Of a DNA stretch of 64,000 nucleotides, positions 46,380 through 58,415 are shown piece by piece. The notes beneath the pieces are model-generated. The model ran no database searches, was not told where the DNA came from, and saw only the letters and a list, made by a program, of their open reading frames with translations. The translations under genes were made by a program, and so were the position numbers. Position 1 is the stretch's first letter. Each line of letters starts with the position of its first letter. Source of the DNA: Tolypeutes matacus (lineage: Eukaryota > Chordata > Mammalia > Cingulata > Chlamyphoridae); assembly GCA_026826555.1 (NCBI GenBank), contig JAKSZT010000142.1:2338047-2402046 (forward strand), given 5' to 3'.

Positions 46380-47370
46380 TCTGTGATGGGTGAGAAGTGG
46401 TAACTGATTTAGATTTGACAGATGTGCTCTTATTAGAGAGAGTTTGAGCATCTTTTATATAGTTAATAGCCATTTGCGCTTCTTTTCCCATTTCCAGGCA
46501 GGGTGGTCTTTTATTCTCTATTTTTAATAGTTTATTATATATTAACATACCAATGCATTGTCTGCCATAATAAATTGAAAATGTTTCCCAGGTTTTCATG
46601 TATGTCAACTTTGCTTCCAGTGTTTCTGCCATGAAAACTTATTTATGTAATCATTTCTTTCATTTTTTCTTTTACTTCTGGATTTTTAGTTAAAATCAGA
46701 AATGATTTCCTCCCCAAATCATAGAAAAATTTGTTTCTGGTATGTGCGTAATTTCAATTTTTACATCCAAATATCTGTCCCATTTTGAATATTTACAGCT
46801 AATGTATGAGGAATGCTTGTAATTTTATCTTTTGCTATGTGTGTCTATCCAGTTATCTCAAAATCACATATTTCAAAGCCCTTATTTCCCCAGTAATTTG
46901 AGGTGCTTCTTTCATCATATGCTTAATTTCCATGTGAAATTAAGTTTATTTCCAAGTTTTATATTTTGTTTCTTTCACTTCTCTGTAAATCCATTCATTG
47001 ATATAATTTATGGAATTTATAGTATGTTTAATGCCTTTTAGAGCTCTTTCTATATGTATGTATGTCATTTTTTTCCCAAACGAATACAGTAATCAGCTTC
47101 AGAACTCAAAGAAGACTGCTGTTATTTTTATTGGGATTGCATTTAAATTTTAAATTTGCATGAGGAGAAATGATATATTTATGATATTTGTCTTCTTCAA
47201 GAACATGGAATATATTTCCATTTGTTCAAGTGATATTTGTGTCTTACAGGAGAGTTTCATACTTTTTCTCAAATAAGCTTTGGATATTTCCTTTAAATTT
47301 ATGGATTTTTATCCCTTTTTGCTTCTATCTTTTATTTCTATATATAAAGGCTATTGTCTATTTTTGGAAA
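46380..47370 (-). repeat. Old L1 ORF2 fragment, continued
   Basis: Plus strand 'ggtgagaagtggtaactga' and 'gagcatcttttatatag' continue the L1 broken at 45705. After about 46650 the match becomes weak. Confidence 0.5.
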
Positions 47371-47632
47371 TCAATTTTTCTTTTATTGTGATAAAATGTG
47401 CATAACATAAAATTTTCCATTTAACCATTTTTAACTTCAAAATTCAGTGTATTAGGTGCATTCACAAGATGCATCTATCACCAGTATCTAGTTCCAGAAC
47501 TTTTTCATCATCCCAAACAGAAACTCCATACCCATTATCATCACCCCCAATTCTCCCTCCCCCAACCTCTGGTTACCACTAATCTGTTTGCTGTCTCCAT
47601 GGATTTGAAAGACTATTGTCTTTTAAAGATTG
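47371..47632 (-). repeat. Old L1M 3' UTR fragment
   Basis: 'tgtgcataacataaaatttt', 'tccagaactttttcatcat', 'ctccctcccccaacctctgg' and 'tggatttgaaagactatt' are the reverse complement of a well-known L1M 3' end. Confidence 0.75.
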
Positions 47633-48123
47633 ATTTAAAAAAAAAACAAATCAATTTTATTGATTCATATTAATAAAGCATACATTTTATGCAAAGCATA
47701 CAATCAGTGTTATTTGGTACCCAGTCACAGAGTTATGCATTCATCACTTCAATCTTTATTAGAGCATTTTCATTATTTCAATAATAATGGCAATAATAAA
47801 TAAAAACCAAACAAACATACGAGAAAATTCTTTGCTCTCAATCTCTCTATGCTTCCCCTTCTGTACATAGCTGTCTATTCTTGCACAATTATTTATTTAT
47901 TTATTTATTTATTTAGCACTTTCATACTCACATAATAGTACAGCTAGTTACAAACATTTTGTTGTACTTTCACCTTTTCTATTCATTTCCAAAGATTAAC
48001 ATATATCCTTTTTAACAATTCTGTACAAGTTAACCCTCAGCTTTCCATTCTCTAACTTCATTCTATTTTCTGGTGGTCCATATTCAAGTTATTAACACCA
48101 AGAGATTACACAATATGTTTAGT

Positions 48124-51100
48124 TTATAATAGTGCATTCTTACAGTATTTGTCCTTTTGTGTCTGGCTTGCTTCACTTAACATAATGTCCTCCAGGTTCA
48201 TCCATGTTGTCATATGCTTTGCGACTTCATTTCTTCTTACAGCTGCATAATATTCCATCATGTGAAAACACCATAGTTTGTTTATCCATTTATTAGTTGA
48301 TGGACACCTAGGTTGTTTCCAACTTTTGGCAATCGTGAATAATGCCACTGTAAACATCAGTATGCATATGTCTGTTCCTGTCATTGCTCTCAGTTCTTCT
48401 GTGTATATACCAAGTAGTGGTATTCTTGAGTCACATGGCAAATCTATATTTCAACTTCTTTAGGGACTGCCAAACAGTCCTCCACAGAGGCTGTACCATT
48501 CTACATTCCCACCAACAGTGAATAAATGTTCCCATCTCTCCACATCCTCTCCAACACTTGTAGTTCTCTGTCTTTTTAATAGCAGCCACTCTAATAGGTA
48601 TGAAATGATATCTCATTGTAGCTTTGATTTGCATTTCCCTGATATTTGTCATGTTGAACATTTTTTCATGTGTTTTTTGCCATTTGTATTTCTTCTTTGG
48701 GCAGATGTCTATTCAAGTCTTTTGCACATTTTTAAATGAGATTGTTGTATCATCTCTTCATATATCATGGATATTAAGTCCTTATTGAATACACGATTTC
48801 AAAATATGTTCTCCAGTTGGGTTGGCTGTCTTTTCCATTTTAAGTTGACTTTGTTCCATTTTAAGTTGACTTTTGTATAGGGAGTGATGAAGGGTCCTCT
48901 TCCATTTTTTAGTTATGTATACCCTGGTCTCCCAGCACCATTTGTTGAAGAGATTGTTTTGTCCCATTAACATGATTTGGTAGGTTTGTCAAAAACCAGT
49001 TGGCTGTAGAGGTGAGGGTTTCCTGGACTCTCAATTCTATTGCACTGATCAATCTGTCTGTATGCTAATACCATGCTGTTTTGACCACTGTACCTTTGTA
49101 ATATATTTCAAGGTCAGACAATGAAATTTCTTCCACATCACTATTGTTTTTTAGATTCCTTAGGGTTATTTGGGTATACTTTCCCCTTCCAAATGAATTT
49201 GGTAATTACCTTTTCTATTACTACTTCTGATTGGAATTTTGATTGATATTGCCTTGAATCTATAAATCACTTTGAGTAGGATTGACATCTTTAAAATATT
49301 TAGTCTTCCAGTACATGGACATGGAATGTCTTTCCATTTGTTTATGTCTTCCTGGATTTCTTTGAACATTGTTTTGTAGTTTTCTGCATATATATCTGGT
49401 ACTTCTTTGGTTAAATTGATTCCTAGGTATTTGAGTCTTTTTGTTCCCATTGTAAATGGAATTTTTTCCCAGATTTCCTCCTGAGATTGTTCAAAACTAG
49501 TGTACATAGACATTACTGATTTTTGTGTGTTGATCTAGTATCCACTTTGCTGAACTCGTTTATTAGCTCAATTAGTTTGTCATAGACATTTCAGAGTTTT
49601 CAAAATTTAGGATCATGTCATCCACAAATAATCTGAGTTTTACTTCCTCTTTTCCTATTTGTATGCTTTTTATTTATTTATTTTCTGTCTAATTGCTCTA
49701 GCTAGAACTTCTAGCATGATGATGAATAACAATGGTGACAGTGGGCATCCTTGCCTTGTTCTCAATGTTCGCGGGAAAGTTTTCAAACTTTCCCCATTGA
49801 GTACAATGCTGGCTTTGGGTTTTTCATATTTGCCTTTTATCATATTGAGGAATTTTCCTTCTATTCCAATCTTTTGACAGTTCTTAACAAGAAAAGGTGT
49901 TGGATTTTGTCTAATGCTTCTTCTGCATCAATCGAAATGATCATGTGGTTTTTACCTTCAATTTGTTAATATGGTATATTATGTTAATTTCTCATGTTGA
50001 GTCACCCTTGCTTACTAGGAATAAAACCCACTTGGTCGTGATGTCTAAGTCTTTTGATATGCTGTTGGACTCTATTTGCAAGTATTTTGTTTAGAATGTT
50101 TACATCTATGTTCATTAGAGAGACTGGTATGTATGTTCTTTTCTTGTAGTATCTTTATCTGGATTTGGTATTAGGGTAATATTGGCTTCATAAAATGTGT
50201 TGGGTAATTTTCTCTCTCTTCAATGTTTTGGAAGATTTTAAACAGGATTGGTGATAATTCTTCTTGAAATGCTTTATAGAATTCACCTGTGAAGCCCTCT
50301 GGTCCTGCATTTTTCTTTCTTGGGAGATTTTTTATGATGGATTCAATCTCTTTCAAAATGATTGATTTGTTAAGTTCTTGTATTTCTTGCAGCATCAAGT
50401 GTAGGTTGTTTGAGCATTTCTAGGAATTTGTCCATTTCATCTACATTGTCTAGTTTGTTGGCACACTGTTTCTAATATGTCCTCTTATGATCCTTGTTAT
50501 TTCTGGGGGGTCAGTCATAAATTCTACCCTTTCATTTCTGATTTTATGTTTTTGCATCCTCTCTCTTTTTTCTTTGTTAGTCTATCTAGGGGCTTGTCAA
50601 TTTTATTGATCTTCTCAAATAACCAGCTTTTGGTTGTGTTGAGTTTCTCTATTGTTTTTTGTTGTTGCTGTCCTCTATTTCCTTTATTTCTGCTCTAATC
50701 TTTATTATTTCTTTCCTTCTGCTTGCTTTGGGAATGTTTTGATGTTCTTTTCCTAGTTTTTCCAGTTGTTCAGTTAGATCTTTGATTTTAGCTCTTTTGT
50801 CTTTTTTAATATAGGTGTTTAGGGCTATAAATTTCCCTCTCAGAATTGCCTTCACTGTATCTCATACGTTTTGATAAGTCGTGTTCTCATTCTCATTCAT
50901 CTCAATATATTTACTAATTTCTCTTAGAATTTCTTCTCTGACCCACTGATTGTTTAGGACTGTGCTGTTCAGCAAATTTACCTCTTTCCCATCTGTTATT
51001 GATTCGCAATTTCCTTCCATTATGGTCTGAGAAGTTGCTTTGAATAATTTCAATCTTATTATATTTATTGAGACCTGTATTGTGACCTAATATGTGGTCT

Positions 51101-51695
51101 ATCCTAGAGTAAGATCCATGAACACTTCTGAACAACGTATAACCCACGGAGCTTGGGTGCAACATTCTGTATATGTCTGTTAGGACTAGCTTCTTTATCA
51201 TACTGTGCAAGTTCTCTGTTTGCTTGTTGATCATCTGTCTAGTTGCTCTATCTAATGATGTGAGTGATGCGTTGAAGTCTCCAACTATTATTATAGAGAT
51301 GTCTATTTCTCCTTCCAGTTTTGCCAGAGTTTGCCACATATATTTTGGGGCACCCTGGTTAGGTACATAGATATTTATGACTGTTATTTCTTCCTGGTGA
51401 ATTGTCCCTCTTATTAATATATAATGGCCTTCTGTGTCCATAATAACTTTTTTGCATTCTGTTTTGTCCCGTATTAGTATAGCTACCCCTGCTCTTTCTT
51501 GGTTACAGTTTGCTTGAAGTATCTTTTTCCTACCTTTCACTTTCAGCCAGTTTGTTTCCCTAGGTGTAAGGGTAGTCTCTTGTAAGCAGCATATGGATAT
51601 GTCATGTTTTTTAATCCATTCTGTCATCCTATATCTTTTGATTGGGAGTTTAATCTATTCATATTCAGTAGTATTAATGTTAATGCACTATCCAT
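48124..51695 (-). pseudogene. L1-D ORF2 remnant
   Basis: The likely start is the ATG at 51695 (MDSALTLILLNMNRLNS). The endonuclease domain is largely open at 50914-51627: CCLQETTLTPRE, GDFNASLTSLDR, SRIDHILGHN and FSDHNG include the usual catalytic Glu, Asp, Asn and His positions. The RT region is split (50171-50398, 49166-49513), and the C-terminal Cys/His motif [18 protein letters not shown] lies in 48431-48661. The total of 3.57 kb is about 0.25 kb short of a complete ORF2, so internal deletions exist. Numerous stops and shifts. Confidence 0.85.
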
Positions 51696-51839
51696 TTGCA
51701 TCATTTTATTCTTTGTTTTTCATGTCATATCGTTTTTTTGTCTGTCTTTTTACTCTTTTGCTTATCCTTTCTGCTTTTCTTTCGTCTATACCCTCCCCAG
51801 GCCTCTTTCTCCTGTCTTTTTCTTTCAGCCTCTAAGGTT

Positions 51840-53150
51840 TCCTTTAATATTTCCTGCAATAGTGGATTTCTTTTTATGAACTCTCTTGTTTCTGGGGTCT
51901 TTCTGTGAATATTAAACTCACCTACATATTTGAAGAATAATTTTGCTGGATAATTAATTCTTGACCTTCAGTCATTCTCTTTCAGTATCCTAATTGTATC
52001 ATACCACTTTCTTCTCACCTTTATGGTTCCTGATGAGTTGTCTGCACTAAGTCTTACTGGGCGTCCCTTGTGTGTGATGCTTTGCATGTCCCTTGCTGTT
52101 CTCAGTATTTTTTCTTTATCTTTGACATTTGAGTAGTTTGTGTATTGGAGGAAGTCTATTCACATTTATTCTGAGTGGGGTATGCTGAACTTCTTGGACA
52201 TGTAAGTTCATTTCTTTCATGAGAGCTGGGAAATTTTCAGCTCTTCATTCCTCAAATACTCTGTCTGTACCTTTTCCCTTCTCTTCCTCTTTTGTAACTT
52301 CCATGACATGTATGTTGTTTTGTTTCATGTTATCATTCAACTCCCTGAGACTTTGCTCAGTCCTTCCATTCTTTTCTCTCTCTGTTATTTACTCTCTTCA
52401 TTTTCAGCTCTTCTGTCTTTGGTATCACTTATTCTTTATACTATCATTTGGAGTCTTCTGTTATATGCCTCTAATATGTTTTTGATCTCACCTATCATGT
52501 CTGTCATTCTCATGAGCCTTATGAGTTTTCTATTCAGGAATTCAAATTCTTCTTTGTATTTATTTATTTATTAATTTTTTTGAAGTACTGGGACTGGGTA
52601 TTCAACCCAGGACCTTATATGCAGGAGATTGGCACTCAACCACTGAGCCATATCATCTTCCCCTGATTTGGCCCCCTAGTCTGTTTGCTCATTGTTTTGA
52701 ACATTGTTTTGTTCATTGTTTGCTCATTGTTTACTCATTTGCTTGCTTGTTGTTTGCTCTTGTTTTGCTTGTTCTTTGCTTGTTTTTGTGCTTCTTGTTT
52801 ATTTGTTTGTTTTCTTTAAAAGGCAGTATGAACCAAACCTGGGAACTCCCATGTGGGAGGCAGGCACTCAACTGCTTGAGCTACATCCAATTCCCCATTG
52901 TCTTCTTGATGTCCTTTATCTCTTTAGCCATATTGTCTTGCAACTCATTAATATTGGAAATTTGTGTGCATCATGATGTTTAGTTGTCTCAAATCCTGTG
53001 TATTCTTGAGCTTTGATATATTCCTTTTCTTGGACCATTTCTTCCATTTTATTAGTATGGTTTGTAATTTTTTTTCCATTGTTTAGGCTTCTGATTAGGA
53101 TAGTAAGTTTACTCAGATGTTCAACTTCTCTCTTTTTCATAGAGATTTAG
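51840..53150 (-). pseudogene. L1-D ORF1 remnant, split by a SINE
   Basis: On minus the DNA shows a coiled-coil-coding part upstream of the SINE and, downstream, degraded copies of the RRM and C-terminal domain ('acacacaagggacgccca', 'agtaagacttagtgcagac'). No long frame remains. Limits are approximate. Confidence 0.6.
52572..52895 (-). mobile_element. Composite (dimeric) DAS-type SINE with minisatellite linker
   Basis: Two tRNA-like units on minus, at about 52577-52665 (plus 'caacccaggaccttatatgc') and 52815-52895 (plus 'aaacctgggaactcccatg'). The linker at 52680-52800 is made of loose repeats of 'ttgctcattgtt' / 'ttgcttgtt'. Its architecture resembles the element at 24375-24634. It splits L1-D ORF1. 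A target duplication was not clear. Confidence 0.7.
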
Positions 53151-53171
53151 TGGCAGCAGATTGTGTTACTG

Positions 53172-53187
53172 CTGTTCTTTGATTCTT
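53172..53187. repeat. Target-site duplication of the DAS SINE, left
   Basis: 'ctgttctttgattctt', identical to 53377-53392. Confidence 0.95.
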
Positions 53188-53376
53188 TTTTTTTTTTTTT
53201 TTTTTTAAAGATTTTATTTATTTATTCATTTATCCCCCCCTTGCTGCTTGTGCTCGCTGGGTCAGCTAACCACGCCATGCGGGCGGGCTTGCCTTCACCA
53301 GGAGGCCCCGGGAACCGAACCCGGGGCCTCCCATATGGTAAACGGGAGCCCTACTGATTGAGCCACAGCCGCTTCC
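53188..53376 (-). mobile_element. DAS SINE (armadillo, tRNA-derived), young copy
   Basis: Read on minus: 'gggaagcggctgtggctcaa' head, B box 'gggttcggttccc', 'ggcctcctggtgaaggcaag', 'gctgacccagcgagcac' and the tail 'aataaataaaatctttaaaa' ending in a long A-run (plus-strand T-run to about 53208). A and B box regions look intact. Perfect 16-bp duplications flank it, and it is close to the consensus I know for Dasypus SINEs. It inserted into the L1-D 5' UTR. Confidence 0.93.
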
Positions 53377-53392
53377 CTGTTCTTTGATTCTT
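53377..53392. repeat. Target-site duplication of the DAS SINE, right
   Basis: 'ctgttctttgattctt', identical to 53172-53187. Confidence 0.95.
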
Positions 53393-54257
53393 GTTTCAAA
53401 CTGTTCTGAGTCTTTAGAATTGTCCCTATTATTGCCCAAATCTAGTACTTGGACCCAGTAATGGGTTGCAGATCCACTTCCTAGGGCCTTGAGGAGGGAG
53501 ACTGTTAAGGCTAGACATAACCTCTCTTATTTATTTACTTTTAATTTCCTCATGTGCACTTCCTTCCTCTGTCAGAAGATGGTGCTATTTGGCAGCCCTA
53601 TCAGTTCAATGCCTGGTCAGAATGTGTTTGCTGCAACGAGGACCAGATGAATGTGATAGAGGATCCTGCCTGAAGGTTAAGAGCCCTGTAATTCAATATT
53701 TCTCAGAGGCAGTTCTTCAATCTTTGCTGGCAGTTCCCTCACTTTTCTCAGGTAGGAAATAATTCCACTCCCATCTGCATCCTCAACAACCATTCCCGGT
53801 CAATAGAGAGGGAGACTGAGAGGGTCTGATCTCTATTCCTTTGCCAGCTCCCAAGGTAAACAACGGTGCAGCTCCACCTGGCCTAGAAAGGCCCATAGGA
53901 CACAGCAGACCAAATTTGTGGGTCAAAAGCAGAGTCAAACTTAGGTTGTGTTCCTCTCTCTCCCCTTTTCTGGGGAGGTGTGTCCCTGGGGCCCACTTTG
54001 TCTGTTCCCTGAGGCCTGAGAATTCTAAAGTATCTAAAAGGTGGAGGAAGATGCCAGCAGATGAGGCTTTTAAGTTACAGTTTTGCTGTCATGATTATTT
54101 TCCTTTGCGCTTCTCTTTTCTGGGCAGTGTCCATTCTCCCCCTGGTGTCCTAACCCTAGAAGATTTTTTTCCAGGCTGTTTCTGCCTGTCCTCTAGCTAT
54201 TTTTCTGGAGAGAAAAGAGCCTCGTGTCTTTTTAGTGCACCATCTTCCCAGAAGTTT

Positions 54258-54940
54258 AAAGATTAGTTTTTTAAATGATTACTTTAATAAATTCTATTAT
54301 TTGTAGTAAGTTTTCCATTAAATCTCTTAGGTTGTGCTAATATGTAATAAAATTTTCTATAAAAATAAGTAATTTTACCTTCTCTTTTCTAGGTTTTAGA
54401 TTTCAAATATCATTTTCTTGGGTAATTTCATTGCTTGATACTTCCCATATAATTTAAGATAGTGAATTGGGGGAAATATCTTCAAGAATGTTTTTTTATT
54501 TCCTGCAGAGAAACATGCATGCCAGCAAAAGGCTTTGCCATGATACCACAGTACAATATCACAAAGAACTCATTTTTGTTCAGATCATAGACCTAAGGAA
54601 ACCTGTATGATATGCATAACTATTTTCAAGGGTGAAAATGGGTCTAATCTGGGTCTGTAGACATATAACAGTTTCCCCTTTAGATTTTCTGGTTGACAAA
54701 ATCAGAAAGTAGAGGTAAGTGAAATGATATCCAGGAATTTTTCAAGGAGTAAGGCAAAGGAGACATGAACAGACTAGCAGAGAGGGCAAAAAAAAGGGAA
54801 AATAATAGATGATAGTTTTAGCATCTCAGCTTTCGTTTAGAGGAAGAAAATAAATTTAGATTAACCTGATTCCTTCAGAACACCATACGGTAGAGACAAA
54901 GTAAAAAAAGCTAGATTTCCCCTACAGAAAAGTAAAAATA
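54258..54940. other. No feature recognised
   Basis: AT-rich DNA between L1-D and a MIR. Nothing could be assigned. Confidence 0.45.
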
Positions 54941-54944
54941 ATAA

Positions 54945-55150
54945 CTAATATTTGTTGAGTACCATTAATTGTCAGGTATTATCCTTGGTATTTACAGATA
55001 TATATTTCATTTAATATTTACTATGAGGATCTGAGTATGTTTTATAACTTCCATTAAGACTCAAGGTGATAATATGGTAACATGCTCAGGTTTATATAAT
55101 AAAGTCTGGCACTGTGATGTAAACTTAGACCTCCAATCCTAAAATTCAGT
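54945..55150 (-). repeat. MIR SINE, old
   Basis: Plus strand 'taatatttgttgagtaccat', 'ttactatgaggatctga' and 'aagactcaaggtgataat' are the reverse complement of MIR, strongly diverged. Confidence 0.6.
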
Positions 55151-55970
55151 CGTCTGTATATCATACCTGTTGGCTGCAATGTAGTTTCCTCAAATTATTA
55201 TTTTTTTATCTTATGAATACAAGCTAGGCGCAAGTTAAATACTTTAAAAATTCTTGTTAATAGAGAACTATTTTAATATGGCTTCCATATAAATTTTCTT
55301 GGTTGTAATTCTGGATTTTGAGGAGATTTTAATTAAAGAGTTCATCTCTTAGCATCCTTTATTTATTCAGAGTTTTAAACCTGATATTATTTCATTTTCT
55401 ATTTCTTTTTTCTTCCCTTAGTTCATAATGATTCAAGTGACTATGACAGAATCTAAAGCCTCAAACATTTATTGACTCTTTATTATTTACTTTATGATTT
55501 TTTCTCCAAAAGAGACACAGGCATGTTCTCACTCATTAACGTAGGAGCTGAGATATACTGTTTGCAGCCCCCAAAATCAAATAATATATCCTATTTGTTT
55601 CATTTTTGCTATGGAACAAGACAAAGGTGATTATGTATATCTCCCTCCATCCCATCCATCCATGTCCTGTACTTAAAACACTTAAGAGCAATTATAACAT
55701 TTTATGCTCCATCTTTAACTCTGGCCTAAGCAACTTGAATGTTTTAATAACTCTCTCTGCAACTTAAATATCAGTTTATTCCCTAAGCAGCAGGTAGTCT
55801 TTTTCATGCCATCCAAATCACTGAATCAATTGATCATCAACACAGACAATATAAATACAAAGGTCCCAAGGTCTGCGAGCCTCCTTTTTCCAGAAATTAG
55901 GCATAAGATGAAATTAAGTGCACTCTGGAGCAGTGTCACTGCTTTCCAGGATTAGTTGAGTAATGGAATA
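55151..55970. other. No feature recognised
   Basis: AT-rich DNA without a recognisable gene or repeat. Confidence 0.4.
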
Positions 55971-55974
55971 TTCA

Positions 55975-56120
55975 TCTAGATGGACTCACTCATTTTATAT
56001 ATGAAGAATCTGAGGCACCAGTTAATTCAGTAAATTTACCCAATCTCACACACATAGGACAAGATTTAAATCCACATTTTCTGAGTCTCAGGTTACTGCC
56101 ATTTCTGCCACTCCAATTTA
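55975..56120 (-). repeat. MIR SINE, old
   Basis: 'cattttatatatgaagaatc', 'tgaggcaccagttaattcag' and 'acccaatctcacacacatag' match the MIR core in reverse complement. Confidence 0.65.
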
Positions 56121-57402
56121 AATGAGAGCTATACTGGAGATATCCACTTCAATATCAAGTACATGAGTGCAGATACAAAAAATATAAAAATTTCTGGGCT
56201 GGGTAGTCAGAAGATATATGTGGAGTCAAAGAACGGGCACCAAACTTCAGAACAAAAAGTGAGAGCAGTGGATAGTTGCATGTATAAATGGGGATTACTC
56301 TTGGGACAGTTTATTAAGAGGTGTATATTTATTGCAGAGTTTTGAGAAAAAATTGAAAAAAATGGATTAGTGGCAAATGGAAGGGGTTTTGACATGGATT
56401 TCATGTATACATAATTCAATTCACTTTCAATGTAGTTTGTAAAATCTCAGTGAGAGAAAGTCTGCTTAACCAGTTTAGTTTTAACTGTTGACACATGTTT
56501 TATTACATAACATCTCCTAGACTCACCACTATCATTTTCTTATTTTATATAATCCTCTCTTCTATTTGTTCCAAGTAAATTTTGGAAACAGAAGAGTCTT
56601 CTGTTTTAAACTCCTCTTATGAAAATCTATAAAATCCAGCAGTAAAAATATCTGGCTTCCAGTAGTGTGGTATTTAGCAGAGTGTTTAAATGTAAAATAT
56701 ACATGGAAAAGTATGAAGCCCTCAGTCTCTAACCACATCGTGTACACCAGCCTTTTAAAAATGCACAGTCTTGGTTATATAGGACAAGGGACATTCAGAA
56801 TTTCTACATAACTATGAAATGAAGAACCAAGAAAAAAAGCTATTTCATTTTTGTTCTGGAAAATGAAATATGGAAACCCCATTGAAAAATGGAAACAGGT
56901 GATGTTTCTTTGTAGTCATTTTCCTTCCCCTCATGTTTTACTCTTTTTTCTCACACACTGCAGGAGACCCAGTACCCACATTCCTTTATACCATTGTGTT
57001 CTCACTAATAACAAATCATGATTTTCAAACACACTTCACTGGTCTTTCACAGTCAACAAGATGTTTTATAAATAGTTAACTTTCACTTCCTCCTCACAAC
57101 CCATTGACAGCTAGATGTGAAATTTTTTAAATTCCTTCAAAAGCTGAGGAGTATATATTCAAATAGCTTAATTTTTATTCCTTTTGTAAATATTTTTGCC
57201 TTTTATCTGTAAGACAAATTGCTAAGTCCTAAGAATTAATGCTGAATTGAATTATTTAAAGTATCTGTAAAGTCCAGTGGAGGAAATATTTGTTCATCAT
57301 TAGTAGGGCAGGGATACATCAGGGAACTCTCCAGTGGTGGGCTGACACCAAATCATTCTATGCAAAGACCTCACTTTGCTTTTGCTCACTGTATTGTTTC
57401 CT
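56121..57402. other. Unique DNA upstream of the third OR
   Basis: No repeat or gene was recognised. The non-coding first exon and promoter of the downstream receptor would be expected here or further upstream. Confidence 0.4.
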
Positions 57403-57404
57403 AG
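57388..57404 (+). promoter_or_regulatory. Splice acceptor of the third OR coding exon
   Basis: 'actgtattgtttcctag' with the AG at 57403-57404, 49 bp before the ATG. A pyrimidine-rich tract precedes it. This fits the intron-in-5'-UTR layout of OR genes. Confidence 0.55.
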
Positions 57405-57453
57405 TTATCTTCTCATCTGGGAATGCAAGAGTTCCTGACTGCAATCAAAGTAA

Positions 57454-58415
57454 ATGGCCTGGGGCAATGAGTCACTTGTAACTGAATTCCTACTACAGGG
57501 TCTCTCCAGTTCTTGGGGACTCCAGATCTTCTATTTCCTATTTTTCTCCATAGTCTATGCAGCCACTGTGCTGGGGAACCTCCTTATTGTGCTCACCATC
57601 ATGTCAGAGCCACGCCTTCATGCCCCCATGTACTTCTTGCTGGGCAATCTGTCCTTCATTGACATGTCTCTGGCCTCCTTTGCCACTCCCAAAATGATTG
57701 CAGACTTCCTCACTGAACACAAAACCATCTCTTTTGAAGGCTGCATAACCCAGATATTCTTCCTCCATCTCTTAGGAGGTGCTAAGATTGTATTGCTGAT
57801 CTCCATGTCCTTTGACAGGTATGTCCTTTGACAGGTATGACAGTATGTAAACCTCTACATTACTTAAACATCATGAGCCCAAGAATGTGTGTTGGGCTTG
57901 TGGCACTTTCCTGGATAGTTGGTGTCTTCCATGCTATGAGTCAGTTAGCATTTACTGTGAATTTGCCCTTCTGTGGTCACAATGAAGTGGACAGTTTCTT
58001 TTGTGACCTCCCATTGGTGATTAAACTCGCCTGTGTAGACACCTACATTCTAGGGGTGTTCATGATCTCAACTAGCGGCATGATTGCCCTGGTATGCTTC
58101 ATCCTCTTGGTGATCTCCTATACTATCATCCTGGTCACGGTTCGGCAGCGTTCTTCTGGTGGCTCCTCCAAAGCCCTCTCCACTTGCAGTGCCCATTTCA
58201 CTGTTGTGACCCTCTTCTTTGGCCCGTGCATTTTCATCCATGTGTGGCCTTTCACAAATTTCCCAATAGACAAAGTACTCTCAGTATTCTATACCATTTT
58301 CATTCCCCTCTTGAATCCAGTGATCTATACCCTTAGAAATAAAGATGTCAAGGATTCCACGAGGAAAGTAAGAAGTCCTATCTTTAAGTCTAAGAAGACT
58401 GCCCATACCTCTTGA
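57454..58415 (+). pseudogene. Olfactory receptor pseudogene, OR4K-like, broken at the DRY box
   Basis: Odorant receptor of the same subfamily as the gene at 4541-5494. Start MAWGNES (sequon NES at 5-7). The frame is intact through TM1-TM3: GN at 41-42, LHAPMYFLL at 55-63, Cys97, and SFDRYV at 119-124. Then the 16-bp unit tcctttgacaggtatg occurs twice (57808-57823 and 57824-57839). About 2 bp of the expected V-A-I-C codons are missing just after it, so the frame shifts by a net +14 and stops at codon 126. The rest, from CKPLHYLNIMSPRM to the TGA ending at 58415, is open in another frame with KALSTCSAHF and PLLNPVIYTLRN intact. Lys111 in GGAKIVLL replaces the usual Glu. With one lesion only, loss looks recent, or the duplication is an assembly error. 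Confidence 0.92.
57808..57839 (+). repeat. 16-bp tandem duplication inside the OR
   Basis: Two adjacent identical copies of tcctttgacaggtatg covering the codons for SFDRY. Its length is not a multiple of three. Confidence 0.97.

Larger units (their letters stand above)
47640..54257 (-). mobile_element. L1-D: nearly full-length LINE-1 with two SINE insertions
   Basis: Read on minus: a 5' end at about 54257 ('cttctgggaagatggtgcac'), a 5' UTR to about 53150, ORF1 remnant about 53150-51840, ORF2 51695-48124, then a 3' UTR towards about 47640 that includes (AAAT)n (plus strand 47888-47914). Its 5' UTR is unlike that of L1-A and L1-B, so it is another subfamily. Interrupted by SINEs at 52572-52895 and 53188-53376. 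Inactive. The 3' boundary is uncertain. Confidence 0.82.

Noticed and set aside
45683..46410. About 30-bp direct repeats flanking the LTR-like element at 45712
   Set aside because: The two stretches match at only about half of the positions without gaps and may just be the L1 sequence on both sides. It is not a safe target duplication.
53841..54266. 141-codon plus frame with a plausible-looking protein
   Set aside because: It lies entirely in the antisense of the L1-D 5' UTR and has no recognised domain.
57817..57839. The 'cag/gtatg' donors in the duplicated OR segment as a tiny intron
   Set aside because: An intron of 16 bp is far below the length that can be spliced. A duplication explains the sequence better.
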